A DNA stretch of 64,000 nucleotides from Rhea pennata (GCF_028389875.1 NC_084682.1:6644001-6708000); one strand, 5' to 3'. Positions 41,801 to 53,367 are shown, counted from the first letter of the stretch. Notes: generated by a model not told the origin, from the letters alone. Numbers and translations: made by a program.

Positions 41801-43676
41801 GTACTGTTCTTCTGAATACATACAAAAGGAATGGCAATCCTTCCAATGCAGAGGAAAAGCACAGATTATTCTAGCACAGAATTAAAACCAAGGGAACTAC
41901 GAAGTACACTTGGGTGTTCACTGTGCAACAAGAATGCCTATTCTGCAGTTTATACTGTCCAATAGATCTATTATCAAAGACAATCTCTTTATTAACATGC
42001 AAGCAAAAAACCTGTTTAAACTCAAACAGAATAGTCAGAAATACCAGCACGCATCAGATTTAATCTTATTAAAAGTGGTAATATTCACAATGAGTAGTTT
42101 TGAACAAGTCTGAGGCCTTCAACTTTAGCTTTTCTTCATTTTACAAGTCTGCAATGTACTCTTTTTATAAGCAGAAACTTACACCCACTCTCATGTTTAA
42201 TTTATGAATATTAGCATTAAAGAAAGCAAAAGTTGAATAGTCTCAGATAAAGCTCTTCATTCATTATTATCTATGAAGGAATTATCGTATACATACCTCA
42301 GAAATATAGAGATCTGCTTGTTTTAGGAGTTCTCCAATGATCAAGACATTTGAAGTGGTACCATCTCCAGTGATGTCATCTTGTGCTGTTGCTACTTTTG
42401 CTATCAAGGAGGCTGTTGGGTGTTGTATTTGCTAAACAAAAGCAAGAAGCTGATCAATAAATCTTGCTATGGCAAATAACTAATCTGAAATCAGCTAGAA
42501 TAAAATATTTAAGGACTAGTTGAATTTTTGTGATTTGTGTCAATTCAGCAGGATTCAACAAGTTAAAAACGAAACAGAACTGCTTTCAAAAGTAAGTCTC
42601 TTGTATTAATGCATGTATCTTTTCCCCCTAGATTGTGCATCTGAACAGAACAATGCTGACTGCTTATATCCAAGCTAGCCCTGCACTCATTATGAACAGT
42701 ACTTTGCTTGACAGAATCCTTTTTTCCATTAGGAATCTAGTACACCACTGCAACTATACTGCTTCTGATATTTAGACTAGTATGTTTAGAGCTAATTTAG
42801 GGATCTCTGCATGCAGTGCTGCACTTATTTACTAAAATGTCTGGTTTATCAATCCTTGGATTTTATTCTTTCTTCTGAAACCGAAGAATATTCAGCTAGT
42901 TTGTTTCTTGCAGGTTCCTCTACTAGAATACCATGCAGTAGTACACTAGTGTTTGAGCTGTAAGCACAGCAGAAATATTATTCCTGTTCTGTCTCGTGAA
43001 CACCACAGAAATGCAGGCCGGGCTCAGCAGAAGGGGGGGGCTCCGTCCCCTGCCACAGACACCCCAAGGGAAGAGGAGCAGAGGAGCAGATTTCAGCCTC
43101 CCAAACACTCCCGCCGGCTCCCCGAGGCTCCCCTGCCCCCCACACGCCGCAGACAAGAACCAGCTCACCATTTCCTGCAGCAGCACGTTGCCATCTTTGG
43201 TCAGCTTGATGTCTCCAGCCCCGGATACCAGCCTGCGGGGGGACGCAAGGCGGGTGAGCAGGCCCCGCGCCCGGCCCCGCGTGCCCGGCCCAGGCCCCGC
43301 AGCGCTCCCTCTCCATTCACTCAGCCCCACCCGCCGCGCGGCCTCCGCCTTTGTTCCGCGCCGCGTGGCGGCGGCGGGAGCCTCGCGGGAGCCGCGCCCT
43401 CCCCGCACGCGCCCCCCCCCCCCCCCCGGGCCGTAACGGCCGCGCCGCGCGGTCCACGGGGGTGTGTGTGTGTGTGAGGGGGGGGGGGGAGGTGGAGAGG
43501 ACAACGCGGGCGGACACCCCCTCCCCGGGCGGGCTCGCTCACATCTTCATGGTGCCCTTGGGGCCCAGGTTGGTCCGCAGCACGTCCTGGAGCCCGCGCG
43601 CCGCGCTGATGTTCACCGCGAGCGCGGCCTGGGCCCGCGCCACCTCGGCCTTGGGGTTGAGGGCCTTCACCGCCAT
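36583..43676 (-). CDS. CCT6A: T-complex protein 1 subunit zeta (chaperonin CCT6A)
   Basis: The fourteen minus-strand exons are 43543-43676, 43169-43232, 42297-42431, 41495-41668, 41237-41340, 40429-40539, 39743-39902, 39118-39200, 38580-38676, 38029-38176, 37615-37748, 37399-37501, 36812-36884 and 36583-36655. They join to 530 residues (human 531). This is one of eight subunits of the cytosolic TRiC/CCT ring that folds actin and tubulin using ATP. Nucleotide-binding motifs are NLGPKG (36-41) and GDGTT (88-92). The [10 protein letters not shown] block is at 405-414. The protein ends GMSSLKG. Intron 4 uses a GC-AG splice pair, and introns 3 and 5 carry H/ACA snoRNA candidates. A heat-shock element and two CCAAT boxes lie upstream. 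The testis paralogue CCT6B is mammalian, so CCT6A is the natural call. Confidence 0.97.
37031..37108. repeat. TA/CA/TG compound microsatellite
   Basis: This alternating purine-pyrimidine tract of about 78 bases lies in CCT6A intron 12. Confidence 0.9.
38831..38863. repeat. A33 homopolymer
   Basis: This is an uninterrupted run of 33 A on the plus strand, which is poly(T) in the sense of CCT6A intron 8. No retrocopy body could be recognised next to it. Confidence 0.95.
39346..39400. repeat. (CA)n-(TG)n inverted microsatellite next to the SINE tail
   Basis: A CA/TA run changes into a TG run across a short CGAAAG centre at about 39385-39390. The arms are therefore reverse complements and can form a hairpin. 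It abuts the 3' end of the SINE at 39401. Confidence 0.85.
39401..39544 (-). mobile_element. tRNA-Ile/CR1 composite SINE, TguSINE1-like
   Basis: On the minus strand the element begins with a region very like tRNA-Ile. It has an A-box-like TAGCTCGGTTGG, GGTTAGAGC, a B-box-like GGTTCAGTCC and CCCGTATGGGC. It then passes into a CR1 3' tail (GGACTAGATGATCTCC, CCCCTTCCAACC) and ends in the CR1-type ATTCTACGATTCTATGA terminus. This head-and-tail structure is that of TguSINE1, a CR1-mobilised SINE known from passerine birds. It is about 144 bases long and looks full length. No target-site duplication is obvious, as usual for CR1-type insertions. It lies in CCT6A intron 7 in the sense orientation of the gene. 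It is not a functional tRNA gene. Confidence 0.85.
40668..40804 (-). ncRNA. H/ACA box snoRNA candidate in CCT6A intron 5
   Basis: The 137-nt minus-strand sequence folds into two hairpins. The 5' hairpin has a GCATGG/CTGTGC lower stem (with wobbles), a pocket, and a perfect 11-bp upper stem (CTGCATTAGCT/AGCTAATGCAG). The H box AGAACA follows, 14 nt past the upper stem. The 3' hairpin has lower arms TCCC.TTTC/GAAG.GGGA and a 7-bp upper stem (GGTATGC/GCATGCC). The ACA box follows 14 nt past that stem, with three nucleotides (TGA) after it. Both spacings agree with the 14-16 nt rule for pseudouridylation guides. Human CCT6-family loci host SNORA15 and SNORA22, so this is probably the avian counterpart of one of them. 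Which one, and its rRNA target, were not determined. Confidence 0.75.
41355..41371. repeat. (CA)n microsatellite
   Basis: This is a short pure CA run in CCT6A intron 4, close to the exon 5 acceptor side. Confidence 0.9.
41797..41926 (-). ncRNA. H/ACA box snoRNA candidate in CCT6A intron 3
   Basis: The 130-nt minus-strand sequence has the H/ACA layout. The 5' hairpin has a GCACAG/CTGTGC lower stem, pocket sequences TGAACAC and TTTTAATT, and a CCAAG/CTTGG upper stem. The H box AGAATA comes 15 nt after the upper stem. The 3' hairpin has lower arms CTGT.CTTT/GAAG.ACAG (one mismatch) and an upper AAGGA/TCCTT stem that can extend by wobble pairs. The ACA box follows one nucleotide later, with TTC to the 3' end. 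The 3' pocket spacing is longer than usual, so the 5' hairpin is the likelier guide. Human CCT6A is a known SNORA15 host, which fits, but the assignment was not checked by alignment. Confidence 0.72.
43412..43489. repeat. C16, (TG)n and G12 runs in CCT6A intron 1
   Basis: A C16 run (43412-43427), a TG run (43462-43476) and a G12 run (43478-43489) occur close together. Such C/G runs can form quadruplexes and are error-prone in assemblies. Confidence 0.9.
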
Positions 43677-44420
43677 CGCTGCCGCTGCGCTGCGCCGGCC
43701 GCGGGGAGGAGCGGGGAGGAGCGGGGAGGAGCGGCGGCACCGGCGCACGCGCACCCGCGGCGGCGCCGCCCCGCCCGCCCCTTCTAGAACACTCCGGCGC
43801 GCGCCCATTGGCCCAGGGCGCGCCCGCCGCGGCCCCATTGGCTCCGGCGCCTGTCGCTCTCCCCGCTCAGTTCCCGCCCCGGCGGAGCCGTTGGAAACGG
43901 CTCGTTCGTATGCAAATGAGCGCGGGGGCGCGCGCGCCGCCGTCGGGGCCAGCGAGGGGCGGGCTCCCCGCGCGGGTGGCCGTTAGCCGCGGCGCCGCGC
44001 CGCTCTCCCGTCACGGCAGTTCGTGAGCAGTTAGCAATGAGTATGAAAATGAGGCCTTTGGTCGGGCGTAATCGTGCGGTCGTTACTCCTGCCCTCTCAC
44101 GTGACATCGGCATCAGCCCGGTTCGCAGAACCGTAAGAATCAATAATTAAGCCCGTCGATTTAACATTAGATCAATAGAATTAATAGTTAAACGGGCTGG
44201 ATTAATAATCAAAGCTGTTCTTGGTAAGAATCCAGAGCGCTGAGGTTAATCAAAACTCTTCCTTGATACAGACATCCCGCTTGGGTTGCGGAGGTCGGCG
44301 AGTGTGCCCCGCGGCTCTGCGGCGTGGCCGCCGTGGCCTGCCCAGCCTCAAAGCCGCAGCGCGAGGACTGGCCTTGCGTGGCTCTGAGCGCCTGGCAAGT
44401 TGTTCTTCCTAAGCGTGAGA
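43677..44420. promoter_or_regulatory. shared CCT6A/PSPH CpG-island promoter (bidirectional)
   Basis: The CpG island that begins at CCT6A exon 1 extends to about 44.4 kb and is the only CpG island upstream of PSPH. In human, CCT6A and PSPH are head-to-head neighbours. Two ATTGG boxes (near 43807 and 43838), a TTCTAGAA heat-shock element (43782-43789), an ATGCAAAT octamer (43910-43917) and three 10-bp tandem units (43701-43730) are visible. Candidate PSPH first-exon donors on the plus strand are GTGAGC near 44023 and GTAAGA near 44133. The PSPH transcription start was not established. Confidence 0.6.
43782..43789. promoter_or_regulatory. heat-shock element core
   Basis: TTCTAGAA joins a TTC unit and a GAA unit with two bases between, the core of an HSF1 site. 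It is about 105 bases upstream of the CCT6A start codon. CCT subunit genes are known HSF targets, so a regulatory role is likely but inferred. Confidence 0.5.
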
Positions 44421-46879
44421 GAATGTCTCTCCCAGGGCAATACTGAGATTTCTTGTGAGGCCTGTGGAAGAAAAAAAATACTGTTAAAGTTGGTTGCAGC
44501 CTTGAGAGTTGACTCTTGAGGGGGTGCTGGAAGCGTCTGGCCTGCGCGGCTGGTCAGGGCAACAGTCCTTGTGGCTGTGCAACGCAGGCTTCCTGCTGGT
44601 TTTTGGGCTCCCAACTGGAGGATGCTAGATAGTTTTCCTTGAGAGGAAAGCATTTTTGTGAGGACACCCCCTCCCAGCCCAATATAATCATGGCCTGCGG
44701 CCTGTGTTTCGTAGCACGAGTTTTGCTACGAAAAACTGGGGACCTGACCGAAGCTGTCAGGGACTGAAGTGTCAAGGCAGACTCGCCAACCTCGCTGATT
44801 TTGGCAGGGGCTCGGGCACCTGCTGCCCTCCTGTTTTGGGTGATGATCTCTCAGGTTTCTGGGCAAAGTGCCACCCTGTGCAGAAGTACTCCCATGTGTG
44901 TCGTGTCAGTCTCACTTGGCAGGTCTGGAGGGGACAGCTGCTAACTAATTTGCTTGGGTTTCTGATTTTTAAATGTTAAGACAGAGTTGATGGTTGAGCA
45001 AGTCTGGAGCCCTTTTGTTTAGCTGAGCAGGGTATATTTCTTGTAAAATATTTTTATGTTGATTCTGTGGTATAAAGAACCAGGCTGTGCTTCCCCCCAC
45101 CCTTTTCTGTTGCTGTAATCATTAAAAATAAACATTAAACATTGCAAAATGCAGGAAATCACACTTTGTATCTCATAGTGGGGATCGGGAACTCTCGTGT
45201 TAATGTTTATTGTTCATTTTGGTAGGGATGCCACAGGCCTGCTGAAAAAAAAAACAAGCCCTGAAAGGCTGCAGTGACAATATTTAAGGTTTCAGTGCCT
45301 ATCTGTAATGTAAACTATAATACCTAAATCCCCAATCGCCCCCAGATTCTTCCACCCTTGAGTCACACCCAAATATTTTGCCATTCTTGCTTCTCTTGTT
45401 TTGTAATTTGTTGGTCTCACTCCTTTCTCTGGGCTATTCTCAGTAGAGGGCAGCCTCATCAAGCTCATATACGAAGCAGCAGACACACTGCATTTTCAAA
45501 TAAATTCTAGTCCTTCATATAGGTTATCTCCACTTCCTATATGAATGGAGTTTCTTAAATCATGTATGAGAGTTAGGTGATGTACTTGCATTGATAGTCA
45601 CACAGTGGGACTTATGCTTTGCACTACTGAACATCCTCTTAAAATTTCCATGCACACTTCTCTATGCTTCTTTCTTGGCTCATATGTTTGAGGATTGCTA
45701 TATTTTTATTTTGCAGCACTTTGTAGATATCAGTACGAGCTTTTCTTTATTTTTTAATCTTTTAATTTTAATTTTTGGAACTGTTCTGCTTATCCGTTTT
45801 TAACGCATAGTAAAAGTACAAGGGAGATGCTTACTTGGCCTCAATTGTCCATTGAAATCCATGATGCTATGAGAAATTACACCAGATTAGAATCTGTAAC
45901 ATAATACTTTACTGAATGGAAACTAACATGTTTGTTAAACTAAGCCAAATATAGAAGATACCCTTCATGAAATACTTAACAACAAATCTCTTAGTTAAAT
46001 CAGGCAGTGCTTATTTTGGCAAAAAAAGAAAAAAAAAAACACTGCAGTTCTCAGTAGAAGCAGTCTTCTTTCATCATTATCAAGATCTATTTTGATTAAA
46101 CCTTATTCACGGAAATGATTTCTCTTCAAAACATACTGTCCTGACATGATAAAACTAACAACAGAATCAGACAGAAGAGTGAACCATGTCGCCAGTTCTG
46201 CAGCAAGGGGGCTTGGTATGAGATTTTCCTAATACAAGAAGTTACTAATAGATGCTTATATTGACCAATGGTTATGCAAGTATTCAGAACATTTTGGAAA
46301 AAAAAAAAAAAGACATGGGAGGAGATGTACGTAAGGCTTTTGATTTTAATTAATGCACATAATTTTAAGGAGTAATACTGCTGGAATTGCAAAAGAAATC
46401 ATGCATAAAATGTGCATTCAGTGGTGCAGAACAAGCTTTCAAGATGAATAGGAGTCATAAGACTCCTATCACAAGCGAATAAAAGAAGCTAAATCAGCAA
46501 TCTGGCTTTTTTGACTTTGAACCAAATAACCAACTTTATAGCTCTGTGTTGGCTGCCTCCAGCTTACTAACTAATGCTCACAGTGAGTGTCTATGGAGGG
46601 AAGCTCTTCTGTGGGATGCCATAACACTAGCGCAGACATGTTTTGCAATTATCTGTTGCTTTTGACAACATTTCATTTGGGGAAACAAAACAGAACCTTC
46701 TCAAAAAAAGAGGTATTATTTTTGCTTTCAAAGCCTTTGATGACTTTTGATCTGAGATTTATTCAATGTAATATTACAAACTCTGATATACTCTGATAAA
46801 TAGCAGTTAGGCCAAAATACAATATTGCATATTTAATGCACCCAAACTTTTTCCTGATCCACAAAAACAAACAAACAAA

Positions 46880-47264
46880 GAAAACCCAGTTTCCCTGCCT
46901 TGCCTCCGATTCCATGCAAACAGAAACTCCAGACTGTTGCTTGTCGGAGCACCTCTGCGGTTCTCATCCCTCACCCTGCTGTGCCATGCTCTGGGCGAAA
47001 GGCTCTGGTACAGACCCATCCATAGTTTTCCATGCCTGTAGCACAGATGGTCTCAGTGGGGAGCAAACTCCCCATCGCCTTGTGCACAGTGTCTCCCGTG
47101 CCAAGCCATGCCTACCCAAGCAGGGAGCGCCCCAAGCCGGGCTGAATGCTCCTCCCCTGACGCAGGCAAGGTTACACCTCTCCGTCCTACGCCTGTCAGC
47201 GAACAGCTGGACTTCTCTGGTTACATGTGTGCAACGATTTAAAAAAAAAAAAAAAAAAAAAAAA
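46880..47264 (+). other. unidentified GC-rich segment ending in an A24 tract
   Basis: A locally GC-rich segment (about 46900-47220) in an AT-rich neighbourhood ends in an uninterrupted A24 run (47241-47264). This is the look of a retroposed copy with a poly(A) tail, but the body was not recognised. No target-site duplication was established and no AATAAA precedes the tail. Confidence 0.3.
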
Positions 47265-49444
47265 GATCCGGGTTGGCTTACTCAGCAAGTTATAAAGAGT
47301 CATTTACAAAATGCGTCTTTCTTCCAGATCAGCCCGTGCCTTTGTATTTATGTGACTGAAGGTCTCAGCTGATCCCTTCTTTTCTTGTACCGCCAAGAGG
47401 TTTGCAGCAGCAGCAACAGCCACAGGCAGTACAATACTGTAAGTCACTGGGAATGTTTTTTCTTTTTTCTCTCAGTTCGGAAGGGGTTGGCTTTCAGCAT
47501 ATTCAGATCCATAATGCTTACCATATTTTTCTAGCAGAGAAAGTGAAGAGTATGTTCTGCTGGGGCTATGACTGCACTGCCATACAAGATGTAGCAGCAG
47601 TGAGGCGCCTATTTTATAACAGGAGCATGAATGAATGATGCAATCATGCAGGGGGAAAGCATCATCATTTTGTCAGGATATGCAAAGGGGATTGGAGGGT
47701 TGGGTATGTCAACGTCCATGAGGTTTCCTCTACCCCTTTTTCAACTACTTTTTCAAAGACGTTTAAAGAAATTTACAGCTAAGCACTGCTGTCAGATATC
47801 TGTGTATAGTTGCAAACAGTCCATCTATTGGTTTGCATACAGGTTGATATTACTACCTTTAAAAAAATGAACAGAAAACCAGGAAGTTTGAAGCAGGCTC
47901 CCTGAGCTAATTTAAGGACTGAACCTTTCTATTCATATATCTAAAACCACAGAAGCTCCCAATTTTGGGTGGATGGATCAAGTTTTTAAATAGTACTGGC
48001 AGGAATATAAATAATCAATAACAGGAGTTTACTTAAATTTAACTAATTTGCTTAAATACATCGTCTTTCCTCTAAAGTGATGCTATTCTCACCCACCCCA
48101 GTGCAAACTAGGATTAACTTCACTGATAGCAGTGAAATGACTCAAGGCAAATGAATTCACAGTTGGGCTTTTGTGTAGCCCACAAATTTCAGTGAAGTGC
48201 TCAATCTCACATTGTTAAATGGGAAAGTGAATCACAGTCAGAAACATCAGAGACTGTTTGCAAAGTGTAGGGTGAGTGATCAATTTAAAGAGTTATTTTA
48301 GGTAATATTTCATTAAGATTCACTTAATCTTCATTTTTTTCACAGCAATACATTTCAATATAATACAAAGTAGCAGGTGGCAGTACTTCTGAAAGCTGAA
48401 ATATGGTAACAAGTGTAATCACAATGATGATTTTGAGATCTCATCAGGTTCTCATCAAATATACATCAGCCACAGGACACCTGAGATTCTGAGTATCATT
48501 TAGTTTTGCCTTTTGCATGACATGTCAAAAATATTGCAGATGTTTCAGTTTTTCACAGGGCAAATGCCCTTCTTTGAAAGGTCAGCAAACAGAAAAGATT
48601 TCAGTTGTTTTCTTTAAACATGTGCCCTTACATAATTGCTGGGCTTGCTTCTGTGACTCCACCCTCTCTGTTACGAAACAGATCTCTTGTGGAAACGCCA
48701 GATTTTCTTCTAAATGGCCTGCTGGTCTGACATTGGCTTAATGAAATACTTCATCGTCTGGAAGCAGGGAGATCTTCTGGGAATTCCACTTTGTCCTTGT
48801 AATTTCCTTTTTTCTCCAAGTATCTTAAGTTTCACCCTGTCTCTCCTCTGTCACTCTCTTCTTATAAGTCTTCTCTGGTCTCTTTGCCTTTGCTTTTCCT
48901 CTTTCACATTTCTTTTCGGCATTTCCCCTCATTATTTTATTAATTTCTCAGACACGTTGTAATGTTTGCTGCTTGCATGCTTTTCCTGCACGGAAATAAT
49001 ATGAAGCCTTCCTTCCTACCTCAAATCCAATGGAGAAAGATCAGAGATTTTCTACCCAAGTTTTCCAGATGGAAACAGAACTCATGATTATTGTTTGTGG
49101 GAATTCCAGTTACCATCTCACACAAATGTTGATGCATCTAAGCAAGTGGATGCTCTGTGTTTCAAAGTAATTCATCTTTGCCAACCATAGCAGACTATAC
49201 CCCTCCGGAATCAAAAACTGCTACTCCCTTGCCATATCCTTTACAGATTTGCCCATAGAAGAGTTTTACCCAGCTTCAGTTCTTTTTGCTCATGTTTCCA
49301 GGTGACATGTACTTGTGAGCAAGCTACTGAATCTGCCCTTATACCCCACTATCACCTAAGAGAAAGCTATCAGAAATTAGTTAATTATATCAGTGTAACA
49401 CCCAAGAGAGATTTGAGCATGCTTCCTTCTCTGACCTTCTTCTT

Positions 49445-49490
49445 TGTGTGTGTGTGTGTGTGTACATGTATGTGTGTACATGTACATGTG
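49445..49490. repeat. (TG)n/(TACATG)n microsatellite
   Basis: A TG run of about 18 bases grades into TACATG units. It lies in the probable PSPH first intron. Confidence 0.9.
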
Positions 49491-51110
49491 TACTTTACTA
49501 TTTCTCAAAAGATAGAACATGTCCCAGACATGAAGTTTCCCGGTGGACGCTGTGCCAGGATGGCCTAGTGAGAATTTGGAAAACAAGGGGAGGAGCAGAA
49601 CCTTGCCTTTTCTTGCTCACTTTTTCTTCCATTCCTGTTGGCCATTACTCAACACTGGCCTTATGCGCTCATCCAGATTCAGGGCTGGGAAAAATTTCAC
49701 AAGTCACTGAATTGGCTAGTTACCATTTGGAAGGGCATTTGCCAGTCTCTAGAGCTGATGGTGACCCCTGGGGCTATGAGGACAAGGGCAGAATCTGATT
49801 TTACTCCAAGTGAAACCATTGAGCTTTAATCCCTAAAATTTACTTTTCCTACCAGGAAAACCCACGCAATAGCTGAAGCTTTCTTCATAGGTTCATTTCT
49901 TCGCTTCAGTGTGAGCTTCCCTACCTTACAGTTCCCTACCTTCAGTTCTCAAACACATCTAATCATATATCAGCCAAAAATGAGTCCATGTTTTCTAGAA
50001 CTTAGTTCCTAGCCATAGCAGAAAGTGGGAAGATATTGGCAGGGACAAAGGGAGATGAGGGACTACTGATCTGTTTTTCATTTCAAAACACAATTCTTCC
50101 ATTGCAACCTGTCATTTTTAGACACTATATCACATCATAGCCTGAAACTCTTCCATGCAATAATTCCTTCAAAACAAAGAGGAGACAAGGTTAATGCCAA
50201 CCATGGCTTCACACCTGATTTTTGCTCTAATTTGTATATATGTTCTTCAAAATCAGATTGGCAGTAATAGTCTCATTGTTTTAGGGAATATCCAGAAGGG
50301 AAGGGAATAAGGAAACTGTGGATCCTGGGGAGAAGGAAAAGTTGATGTCTTGTCCTCCCTTCTTCCAAAGTGGGTTTCTAGCTATAACATTTTTCTCAAA
50401 GAGAATAAACTAAGACATGTATCCAGAAATATATTTCAGGTTGTCACTAAGAAATCACATAAGAGTGCTATGTCACCACATAGTGACATTGCATGATAAT
50501 GTGGTAATGTTGCAGTGTAGCCTCAGGTTAGCATGAAGCAATGTGACATCTTTACATATTGGGGAATCAGTGCTGGAACATAATGATGCAAATGTCATGT
50601 CATAGTGATGCAGCAAGTTTGTCCAGCAGAGCAAATCTTTAAAATTGGCACTAGACCCATGACTCAATTTTTCATGGACTTTATAATTTCCAGTAGGCTA
50701 GAAAAAATTAACAGCATGCTATTTAAAAAATGTTAGTGAATGTTTTTTTTTTTAATTCCACTGCACAAATATATCTAGCAAATGGCTTTCAAGGCCTGCC
50801 CTGAAGTCATAGTCCCCTGCTTAGAAAATCAAAACCTTCCAGAGAAAATACGAACACATTGTTAAGGAATCAATGTCAAGTCAAGGCTAATGTAAAGTAA
50901 ACTTGGAATTCAGTCACGTGTCCGCATGCTGCCAAGCCTTAGCTCGAAATCAGTCTCTGACTGTTAAAGGGAAGTTCTCAGTCCATGGCTGCTTAAGAGA
51001 GGTGTTTCTTTTATATATTATGCTGATGGTGTATGACTATATTTTTTTTTATGTACAGTCACCTGACAAATTATGGTTCAGTCCTTCTTTCTTCCTTTCC
51101 CAGATGGGTT

Positions 51111-51216
51111 TGTAAAAGCACTTTTTACAAACTCCTTTTTTACAAAAATTTTACAAAAGTTTTGTAAATTTTGTACAAAAATTACAAAAATTTTACAAAA
51201 AAGATTTTTTTACTAA
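51111..51216. repeat. degenerate ACAAAAATTTT tandem array
   Basis: Units of about 11-13 bases built from TTTTACAAAA recur in both orientations, which makes overlapping inverted repeats. It looks like a local simple-sequence expansion. Confidence 0.8.
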
Positions 51217-52925
51217 AATCTCCTCTTACTCTGTACCCACTCACCTTTGCTTTCTGGCACACTAAGGAGGCTGACCTCAGGCTCTTTCCTGCCTCTTTAC
51301 CCCCGAACTGAATGTTCAGGAGAGAAGTGTAAGCAGGGTAGTATCTGCTCTCTCATCCTCACTCACGCCTGTGACACATGTGATAAGCGCTGTAGCCTTT
51401 TGCGAAAGGCTTGAGCTTACTTAGGTTACTATGGCCGTGTGTCCACACTACAAAAACCAAGAATAGAGAGAACATCCCTCTCAGATAGTACTGTTTCACA
51501 GCTTCCTTTGAATAATTTTGCCTTTAAAATATGTTACATGCCTTTACTCTCTCTGTTTCTTGGTATTTCATATTTAGTAATGATTTAGTACTGACTTGTT
51601 AAATGCAGACTAACATTTTAAAATATGGTTCTCAGATATTCACCCCAGGTTTCATTCTTTAGGCACAGTGATTTCTCCATTTATGCAGACTTTTACCTTT
51701 CAATGAAGGACTGGAGTATTCTCTCATCTTCTGTATACATGAACATTTACAAGATGAGTATGTGTGTTCTGTATGTTTTTTCAGCAACTATGATCATTTT
51801 TGTCATAAAAATCTTTGTATCCTAATACTCACCATTTGGTGTCAAAAGCACTTCATTTAGTATGTGTGTAGGGTATCTTCCATGGATGTGGTGTTTTAAG
51901 AAACTCAAGGCCATAACTCCAAGGGGTCTAACTCAGGCAAAGTACACTAGCCATGATAATGGTTCACATGCATGGGTGTAGAAAAGATTGTCAGATCTCT
52001 GTTGAGAACTTTAAGAACAAGAGGTGAAAACAACTAATTAAGAAAGTGTTGAGACTACAGCTAGACTGGGTTTAAGTGCTGGTATGAAAACATTGTCCTG
52101 GACAGTTTACCACTGCTTTTTCTAATGAGAAATGCATTTATTTCTGCTTCTGAACAGAAGAACCCAGTTACCCCGATCAGTTTAAGCTGTCTGCAGTTTG
52201 CTGAGTTTGATCCCAAGTTTCTGTTCAGTTCTTAGTTAAGCAGAATTGCTGTCATGTTTTGTGCAACTAAGGACTGAATAGTACAAAAATGAAACCTTCA
52301 AGATTTAAGTCAAAAATAATGGTGTAGACTTGAGCAGCAGCTTTCAGTCCAAATACCTTAAAGCACTTGGACAACCACTTGTACTTGCCACATTGCAGGT
52401 AAAAGACCATAAAACTAGGATACGCAGTATTAGCAACAGGAACAAAAGTAAAGATTCACGTTCCTTGCTTTGACCATTAACTATTAAGTTGTGGTCTCTT
52501 GGTGAACAGAGAGAGTCCACCTCATGAAATAGTACTGGTGCTGACTGTGTGTGAATCTGGTATGTCTCCAGTGCATTAGTTTGGTACCAACTAGCCCCAT
52601 GTGCTCTTCCATAGCAAGTTGTATTGAAGTTGTAACCTGTAGTTGTAAGAGTGAAGTCCACACTGAAATCTCTTATGAAAGGGTGAATCAAAAGATGAGT
52701 AGTGTAGAGAATAAGAAAATACCTGAATAAAACTCTGTTCCTGATCTGCAGAAGAGGTACTCAACATACTCAAGTGGGCAGATAAAAAAGGGAAGAAAAC
52801 AAACTTTTTTTTATGGAAAAAGTTGTGCCAAGATGTTGTGGTATCTTAAGGGGTTAGGTTCCCTAAGCCCAAGACTTCACTGAGGTTTATAGAAGACTAA
52901 TTCCAAATGTTAATGTCCTGATCCT

Positions 52926-52954
52926 GATCTATAACTGATCTACAGTTATAGATC
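52926..52954. repeat. perfect 12-bp hairpin
   Basis: The arms GATCTATAACTG (52926-52937) and CAGTTATAGATC (52943-52954) are exact reverse complements around a 5-base loop. It lies about 550 bases before the PSPH coding exon 1 acceptor. Confidence 0.85.
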
Positions 52955-53225
52955 ATTCATGATTTAGGGACAGTCACTGACAGGTTTAAAACAACTATGT
53001 CTATTATGATCAAGAAAATCTTTATGTGAAGGCCAGGGTTGGGTTTCTTTTACTACCTCCTGGAACAACTAATTTTACACATGAGACTTGTTCTAATGAG
53101 AAATCAAGATCCATTCAAGCCATGAGGGCAAGATTAGACAGAAAATTACAAGTCCTCACCATAGCTGGCAGTCTGATAGTTGGTTCAGCAAATGCCAAGC
53201 AATACAACCTTGAACCCCATGTGAA

Positions 53226-53367
53226 CATCAATGGGCTGAGCCTGCAGAGAACAAATCAGCAGCTGAACAAAGCTCCACTGCCCACCTGTAACGTAAATTG
53301 GACATCAGTAGGCAGCAACAGCAGAGAGCAAATCAGCAAGTGAGCCAGACCTCCACCACTGCTAACT
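53226..53367. repeat. imperfect direct duplication with 77-bp period
   Basis: A block starting CATCAATGGG (53226) is echoed 77 bases later by CATCAGTAGG (53303). The most alike parts are AGAGAACAAATCAGCA and AGAGAGCAAATCAGCA. The unit was not recognised as a known repeat family. Confidence 0.6.

Noticed and set aside
46836-47372. 178-codon open frame in the probable PSPH first intron
   Set aside because: It reads through an A24 tract as poly-lysine and resembles no known protein, with no splice context. It was kept only as a possible retroposed segment.
51111-51216. CRISPR-like array
   Set aside because: The short AT-rich units have no distinct spacers and the sequence is clearly eukaryotic; it is simple-sequence expansion.
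53026-53343. 105-codon open frame upstream of PSPH as a separate gene
   Set aside because: It lies in the duplicated 77-bp-period repeat, has no recognisable domain, and its frame is not linked to PSPH.
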